Origin: Eonycteris spelaea | Taxonomy: Eukaryota; Chordata; Mammalia; Chiroptera; Pteropodidae | DNA: 64,000 bases | Direction of reading: 5' to 3' | Assembly (NCBI GenBank): GCA_003508835.1 | Contig: PUFA01000167.1 | Span: forward strand, 1-64,000 | Shown here: one piece after another, positions 57,791 through 64,000 of the stretch | How the letters are laid out: the number at the start of each line of letters is the position of its first letter | Numbering within the stretch: position 1 is the first letter of the stretch | Notes under the pieces: model-generated | Told to the model about the DNA's origin: nothing | Seen by the model: the letters and a program-made list of their open reading frames with translations, nothing else | The model's database searches: none | Position numbers and translations under genes: made by a program

Positions 57791-58129
57791 TAAAAATACC
57801 ATAAATGATTTATCTTTAAAGAAATTTGAAATTAAGAGTGCTAAATTCTGAAAATGCAAGTAAGCAGAAAGAATATATGTGTAGGATGATTCAAAACATG
57901 AGTCTTTTTAAAAATTCATTTTATATGCAGCGTCGCAATGAATTAGATACATCTTGTAGTTGAGAACATGTACCAAAAGCTAAATTGCAGAGGAAGTGAT
58001 GTTTGAAAAACATGAACCAAAGCAACACTTATTCTAGAGTTAATTATTCCCCACTACTAACTAACGCAAGTCCTTTCTGCATATTCTTTCCAATGCTCAG
58101 TAATTACGAGGTTTTCCAGTCTGGATAGC

Positions 58130-58640
58130 AGGAATAGGCACTATTCCTGGCACTGTGTCAGCTGTGGCTTCTCCTGTCTAATTCGAACTACACAGGTAGT
58201 TTCATCATGTATGTGCTCTTTTCAGCACTAGGCTGAATCTTTGAGGGGGACTCTCTGCATCTCTGGGGTTCTCTTTCTGTGCAGCTTTTTCCTCTCTGGT
58301 ACTCTGACCTGCAGACTCTGGTTGCCCTGTGCTCCCTGGATTCTCAGCTCTGTCTCCTCAGCTTGGGGAGTTCACGGGGCTCTACCTGGCTGCTCTTTCT
58401 CTACAGTATGGCATGGAAACTCTCTTAAAGCAGTAAACTGGGAAAACACAGGGCTTGCCTTTCTCCCATATCTCAGGGGTCACTGGCTTTTATCACCTGA
58501 TGTACAATGTCTTGAAAACTGGTTTGCATTTTTTTTACTTGATTTTTTTAGTTGTTTCAGATGGGAGTGTACATCTGGTCCTCTACCTCAGAAGTGTTGA
58601 GCATAAATCCTTTCTCCCTTTCTCTACTTTCTTATTCTCC
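58130..58640 (-). mobile_element. Old L1 (L1M) 3' end
   Basis: Antisense: 'tttctctacagtatggcatg', 'ctcccatatctcaggggtca', 'agttgtttcagatgggagtg', 'tacatctggtcctctacctc'. The 119-codon open frame over this block is part of the repeat and not a gene. Confidence 0.6.
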
Positions 58641-61180
58641 ATCAAAGTGTTGAGAGGAAGGACCATTTTTTGCTATGCAAAATATAGCAATTTGCCTTAA
58701 GAATTAAATGCTTGGTTTGAGGAAACCCTGTAAAATTTCTTAGTCATTAGTCTCCACCATCCTGAAATTCTCAAGCTAAACTGCCTTTGAGTATTTCCAC
58801 TTTTAAGATTTTCTAAATTGTCAATAAGGAAAAAAATAATAAGACTAGGGGTAGTTATGATATTTTCACACAGCAAGACAAAATAATATATTATCCAGCA
58901 TTTCACACTATCTCATTTGATAATAACTTTTAAGATGGGATTTTGGGGGTGCCAGATCTTTGCTGATGGATGTTGTGCACACTGCCTATAAGAAATTATT
59001 ATTCTTTGTCGGCAACTAGGCTACCAGTTAGAATTTAACTAATTCTTTCTAATCTTTCACTTCTTAGTTTTGAATCAAGAACATCTGGAGTCCCTTCCAA
59101 TGTTGACTTTAAAAAAGAGAGAGAGGAAGAGAAAATTATTGCTCAGGAAACATAGACTGAGATTGTCTTTGCAGAGGTAACAGATCTTGAAGTATCTGAA
59201 AGTTAAATACAAGAAAACAAGTACTTTCTTACTCTTCCTCTTTTGACTCTTTTGCCAAATTGTGGAAATATAGAAAATCTTAGAAATTTGTGACTGAGAA
59301 CATAGGTGAGTACTTCCTGCTTCGCTAACTCCATGTCAGCTATGCATAAAGTTCTCAGATGTTAGGGAATGGCTAGATTCCCCAAGTACTCTCTCATTTC
59401 ATTCTTTCACGTGAACCCTGTGAATGACATGTAGCTATAGTTATTATCCCATTGAACAGATACTGAAATAAGCTCGAGAAGTTAAAATGCTTTCCCAAGG
59501 TGACATGGATTAGTTAGTGGTAGAGTCAGGTCTTAAACCTAGATCTGCTGACTCTGATTAAATGCTACATCTTTAGAGGATGCGTTGTTAATTCCTGCCT
59601 GGAATGCTAAATGCATCAGCACCATGGTGTTTCTGAAAAAAAAGTCAATCTCAGCAAAACAAGGTCCTGAGGGAAACAAAATAGGATTAGCTCTTCTTTT
59701 AGAGGCAGCTATTGATCATAAGAAGCTATGAAAAAATCTCCTCTAAAAGTCTCTAAAATAAAATATAATACAAGCCCATCTGTTTTGTAATAAATATTTT
59801 ACAGCTAATGTAAATCTAGAAAATATTTTTATAGTAAGTTCCACATGAAAACATCTGAAAGTTTAAAAATATGGCCTCATAATGTTAATAGAATGTCTCC
59901 ATTAAATTGTAGAAATCAGACTTTTCTTGGAAAGCAAACATTAATTATTTGTAGTTAAAATGAATAACAAATAAGAATTCTTTATTTTTATCACATTTTT
60001 GTGAGTTAATCAGAACTAAACTCCAAGGTCCTTTGCTTTGGGATAAACAATGATCTGGAATTAACTTCTGATCACTTGTGCTAATATAAGGGATCAGGAA
60101 CACGGGTATTTTTAGAACAGTAGATGACCCAAGAAATCTTTTCTTTTTGTCTTAAAATGTATTTAAATTGTAAATTGTGACTTTTTTAAGGGGAGTTAAA
60201 TCATAGTGTGCTTGTGTTTTACTCAACTATATATTATAATTCATTTGTCATTTCTTAACATATAGCAGCCAATACCAGAAGGACTTAACAATGAATGTCA
60301 GGCAGCAGTGAAAACCAGTATGGAATGTCAATTTGTCACAGAAAAATCCGCAAAATACAAATCTACATGGGACGTACTCAAGTTTATCTGGGAAATTAGG
60401 CCAAATTCCTTCTGAAGATTTATAACTATTGAAACAAAATGCCAAGGCTGAAGGATTTTTCAGCAAAAAAGGGAAAGGTAAGATCATGTTACATTTTCTA
60501 TTCCAAGTGAAATCTGTTCTTTCCTCATTTGTTGTTAATTCCCACTTCATATCCTAGTCTCACAGCACTTCTTTGGCTCATACTTCCCATTCTAGTTTCT
60601 TTGGCCATGGTGCTTAAAAAATAATGTACAAACGTGTGTGCATACCCTCATGTCTGTGAGCAAATAAGTCACTAGGAAGCTTTTTGGATTTAAATCTTAC
60701 GTGCTTAGGAACTGCCTCCATTATAGCCCTGTTTCTTTGCTGAAAGTGACACCTTTTCTTAGGAAGCAGCTTCCTTCATTCAAAACAGAGGTTCAGTAAT
60801 TAGCAAAACAACCATTTTGGTTTTGTTTTCTGTATTGTAGAATAAATGAAAGTACCTGTTCTAGATTAACTTTATTGTGGTGATATAGGAATATTGAAAC
60901 ATGATTGGTTTTACTTGATAAAATTAACAAATTAATTAGATTTTGTTTCCATGATTCAAGTGTACAAGTAGTTGGAATGACATTTGAAGAATTGTTGAAC
61001 TAATCAAGACACAATCAGTTCTCTATGCTTGTAAGTAATACTTCCTAAATGCGACTATCTTTCATGTGGTCTACAATTACTATATAAGTTTATAGTTAAA
61101 ACCTATATGTGCTTATTAAAATCACAAAGATTAGCAAACGCTGACTAATGTGAAGGTAGACACTGAGTTTGTGAGAAAAT
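58641..61180. other. Intergenic stretch, no genes seen
   Basis: It contains a reverse MIR at about 59395-59570 ('ttcccaaggtgacatggatt', 'taaacctagatctgctgact'). Otherwise unassigned AT-rich sequence. Confidence 0.5.
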
Positions 61181-61184
61181 GGAG

Positions 61185-61385
61185 TAGGATAGTGGAAAGT
61201 GCTCTTATCAGACAGATGTAAGAGTGAAGCCAAGTCTCACCACCTATGAGCTCATGTTATTTCACTTCTCAGTGCCTCAGTTTTCTCCCCTAATAAATAC
61301 AGAGTAGTAACTACCTTGCAAGTTATTGTGAGGATTTGAGAAAATACTTGTGAAGTGTCTAGCGCAGTGTAAAACAGATTACAGG
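61185..61385 (+). mobile_element. MIR SINE
   Basis: Sense MIR: 'tagtggaaagtgctcttatc', 'tcaccacctatgagctcatg', 'cttctcagtgcctcagtttt', 'aagtgtctagcgcagtgtaa'. Confidence 0.7.
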
Positions 61386-62449
61386 GCTTCACTAAAACAG
61401 AAGCTGCTATCTTTGATCTTGAAAAATAAACACATAGACTATGATTCTAAAAAGTTTACTTTTATATAAGGTAGACAATTTTACTTTCAACCTTCAGAGT
61501 AGATATGAAAGCAAGCAAATGTGAGCAATACATTATGGGAGAAAGTCTTGTTAAAAGCATAAAACTAGAGCAAGTATTGGCAGTATATGGTAAGAATTTG
61601 AAAGGTGGAAGTATCAATCAGAGTCCAGGCTGGAAAACAGAACTGAAGCATTTTCATAGAGAAAAGTTAATGAGGGAAACTAGTCATAAAAGTGATGGGA
61701 GAGCTAAGAAGGCAATCAGAGGCCAGTGAAGCAATTTGGTGCTCACCAATGGCAGGAAACTGCTATTGTTCCCACAACCACAGGGACAAAGGGAGGAAGT
61801 GGTGGGACCAGAGTTAAGGAGGCCTGGAGAGGGATGGAACCATAACAGAGATGAAGCCCTGCCTGAATTATCACACAAAGCAGAGGGAGAAAGGAAAAGA
61901 AATACCCTGGTTTTCCCACTTCACACCCTCCAATCTCCAGTCATTGTCTCCTTAGTGGTCCACTCTAATTAGAAACCAGTTGTCAAAGAGCCTGGGACAG
62001 CAGTTTGCAGGGGGCAGAGCCCTGCAATACAAAACAGGAGAAGAGCAGGGAATGGATCTGAGGACAAATGGAGAAATAACCAGCACAGTTACATTTGCAG
62101 TTATTTTCTGAGGAATTATTTGCATAACCTGTGACAGAATTGTGAGGCAGATAGTTTATTGCACTTGTTTTTTCCTTTCCTCGTTGTCAGTGCCCTTCCT
62201 CTCTGGATCTGGTATAGGAAAGGTCTAAGACAGTGAGATCCAAAACTGTGATTGGACTGGAAGGAGGCTCACAAGTACCACAAGTCAGAGTACCAGTGGT
62301 CAGGTCCAGAACAGAAAGCTATGGCAGGAAGAAACAAAGGCAAGTAGTAATGGCTTACTAGCGCAAGCAGATAAACTAAATTCTTTGTTGGCAACAGATC
62401 AAAAATCAATGTTAGTGGAACAATCTGCAGTAGATTAGAGAGCATGGTG
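61386..62449. other. Intergenic stretch, repeat-like, unassigned
   Basis: The part at 61.5-62.1 kb has the G-rich, medium-GC look of an old interspersed repeat, but I cannot name it. The short open frames on both strands show no protein family. Confidence 0.4.
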
Positions 62450-62690
62450 GTTTGCACAAGATGGTGAGAAGTGGATATATTTTGAAGATGGAGCCAAGAG
62501 GATTTACTGATTATAAGTGTAAAGGGGTGGGGTGGGGGGGCGGGGTGGGGAAGAAGAGTGAAGGACGATGGCCAAGTTTATCCTGAACAACCAGAAGGAT
62601 AAAGTTGCCATTTAACAAGATGAGCAAACTGTGAAAAAAAGAAGGGTTAGGAGGATACCAAGAGTTTGGTTTTTGATCTGCTTAATTTAA
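62450..62690 (-). mobile_element. L2 LINE fragment with G-rich tract
   Basis: Antisense L2: 'ggatatattttgaagatgga', 'gatttactgattataagtgt', 'cgatggccaagtttatcctg'. The L2 'ggatgtggggggtgagg' part has become a G-rich tract at 62524-62550 (runs of 4 to 7 G). Confidence 0.5.
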
Positions 62691-63149
62691 GAACATTTTG
62701 TTTTCAAAATTTCCTTTTTAAAACTGCCATTTTGGTTTATTTTTTTACATAGTGCAGGAGGCTCAGTACTGAAACCAGGGAAATTTTTAAGTTATAGCAT
62801 ACACATCTAATGGTGAAATCCTATCTTCTTTCCCTCCTTTGATTCTGAGAAAGATGGAAGCCAAGATTTATTCGTTCCCTGACACTGACCCTTTCCCCTA
62901 CCCTAAGAGATTGGCATACCACTTTTTGGGGAAATTGACCAGCTCAAGAGAAAAATCCCTGCAAATATCAATAATTAGAGATTTTCCACGAGGATTTAGA
63001 GTATAGCATAGGGATATAGTCAGTATTATTGTAATGGTTGTGTGTAGTGCCAGATGGGTGCTAGAGTAATCAGGGGATCACTTCATGGATTGTATAAACA
63101 TCTAACTTTTTTAAATTAAAAAAAAAAGATAAAAAAATAAATTTAATTT

Positions 63150-63360
63150 AGGCGAGTAGTTCTCAACAAGGTATGATTTGCACCCTTTCTTTATTCCCAA
63201 GGAACATCTGGCAATGTCAGAAGACATTTTTGGTTGTCACAACTAGGACAACTTAGGGGTATGGTTGGCAAAGGTCAGAGATGCTACTAAACATCCTACA
63301 ATGTATGAGATAGTCCCCCACAACAAAGAATAGTGTGAAGGTTGAGGAGCTCTGATCTAT
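63150..63360 (+). mobile_element. MER20-like hAT-Charlie DNA transposon
   Basis: Near full length: 'agtagttctcaacaaggtat', 'catctggcaatgtcagaaga', 'catttttggttgtcacaact', 'gatgctactaaacatcctac', 'cccccacaacaaagaatagt', then 'gaaggttgaggagctctg'. The ends fit the hAT terminal inverted repeat. Confidence 0.75.
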
Positions 63361-63649
63361 GGATATTCAAGAATTAGATAATCTTAATCTTATGTATTGA
63401 GTTCTACAGACAAAGAAAGCTTCTCATATCATTTTGATATCCAGTAGCACCTTGATATCCAAACTAAAGACAATAGAGAATGTATAGATCAGTATCACTC
63501 ATGAGTATAAATGTAAAAGCTTAAATAAGATATTAAATAAGATATTAAATCTTAAATAAGATATTTATATAACAAAACAATAAATAATTATCATTACCAT
63601 GTTGTTTTTATTTTAGGAGTGCAAAGATGGTACAATTAGAATATTATAT

Positions 63650-64000
63650 AATTCACCATGTGCTTAAATTAAGAGGAAAAATCACAGCATCCCTCAATAA
63701 ATATGCAAAAAGCATTTGAAAGAATGCAAAGCAAGACAAAAACTTTTAGTAAACTAAGAAGGGAATTGCTGCAATCTGATAAAGGGTATCTAACCTAAAA
63801 TGTCAATAGCTATAAGTGGTAAATACTAGAAGCAGTCTCTTAAAATCTGAAATGATGATAAGGATGCTTGCTATTACTACTTTTCCTCAACATTATTCAT
63901 GATGTTCTAGACAGTGCAGTCAGACAAAAACAAAACAAAAAAAGAAACAGAAAAAAACACTTGGATTACACCCAGTTCATAGCAGCACTATTCACAATAG
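63650..64000 (+). mobile_element. L1 ORF2 fragment (continues past the edge)
   Basis: Sense ORF2: 'atgcaaaaagcatttgaaag', 'ttgctgcaatctgataaagg', 'gatgataaggatgcttgcta', 'gatgttctagacagtgcagt', and at the very end 'catagcagcactattcacaa'. A deletion brings the last block close to the previous one. Confidence 0.75.

Noticed and set aside
58241..58600. 119-codon open frame on the plus strand
   Set aside because: It lies over an antisense L1M 3' end, and its leading codon context and composition do not suggest a gene.

Overview
This is mammalian nuclear DNA: low gene density, AT-rich, with many decayed L1, L2 and MIR copies, LTR relics and microsatellites. No primate Alu, rodent B1/B2 or other young SINE is seen. 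L1 3'-end sequence near 17.3-17.9 kb and 52.2-52.4 kb looks laurasiatherian, possibly bat, but this is a recollection and not proof. Two real genes place the locus. A CpG island at the left carries coding exon 1 of SERINC5 on the minus strand (MSAQCCAGQ followed by a GTGAGC donor), and 29 kb away an intact single-exon plus-strand gene encodes SPZ1 (spermatogenic leucine zipper protein 1). This matches the human 5q14.1 order THBS4 - SERINC5 - SPZ1 - ZFYVE16, so the window runs from SERINC5 intron 1 across SPZ1 toward ZFYVE16, which lies beyond the right edge.

Layout: 1-3.03 kb, SERINC5 intron 1 with L2 pieces. 2.7-3.6 kb, CpG island, GC-box promoter, exon 1. 3.6-20.8 kb, intergenic DNA with an RPS4X processed pseudogene (minus), several solo LTRs, L1 and MIR fragments and an (ATGT)n tract. 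20.87-21.99 kb, a badly broken coiled-coil retropseudogene (plus) that can be followed, frame by frame, along the TANGO1/cTAGE5 (MIA3/MIA2) family. 22-31 kb, L2, MIR and L1, including a minus-strand L1 interrupted by a 5S rRNA retropseudogene. 32.10-33.30 kb, SPZ1. 33.6-64 kb, gene-free intergenic DNA with old L1, L2, MIR, one LTR and MER20, plus two small gems: a 34-nt U2 snRNA retropseudogene between 14-bp target-site duplications, and an almost perfect 83-bp palindrome at 47.62-47.70 kb.

The most interesting reading is evolutionary. The SPZ1 protein itself aligns, in order and over most of its length, with the TANGO1/cTAGE5 coiled coil. SPZ1 therefore looks like a diverged, still intact retrogene of that ER-exit-site family, and a second, dead family member lies 11 kb upstream on the same strand. 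The two genes in the window have no evident joint function: SERINC5 is a broadly expressed membrane protein that restricts retroviruses, and SPZ1 is a testis factor. Repeat assignments were made by eye against remembered consensus sequences; their edges are approximate.
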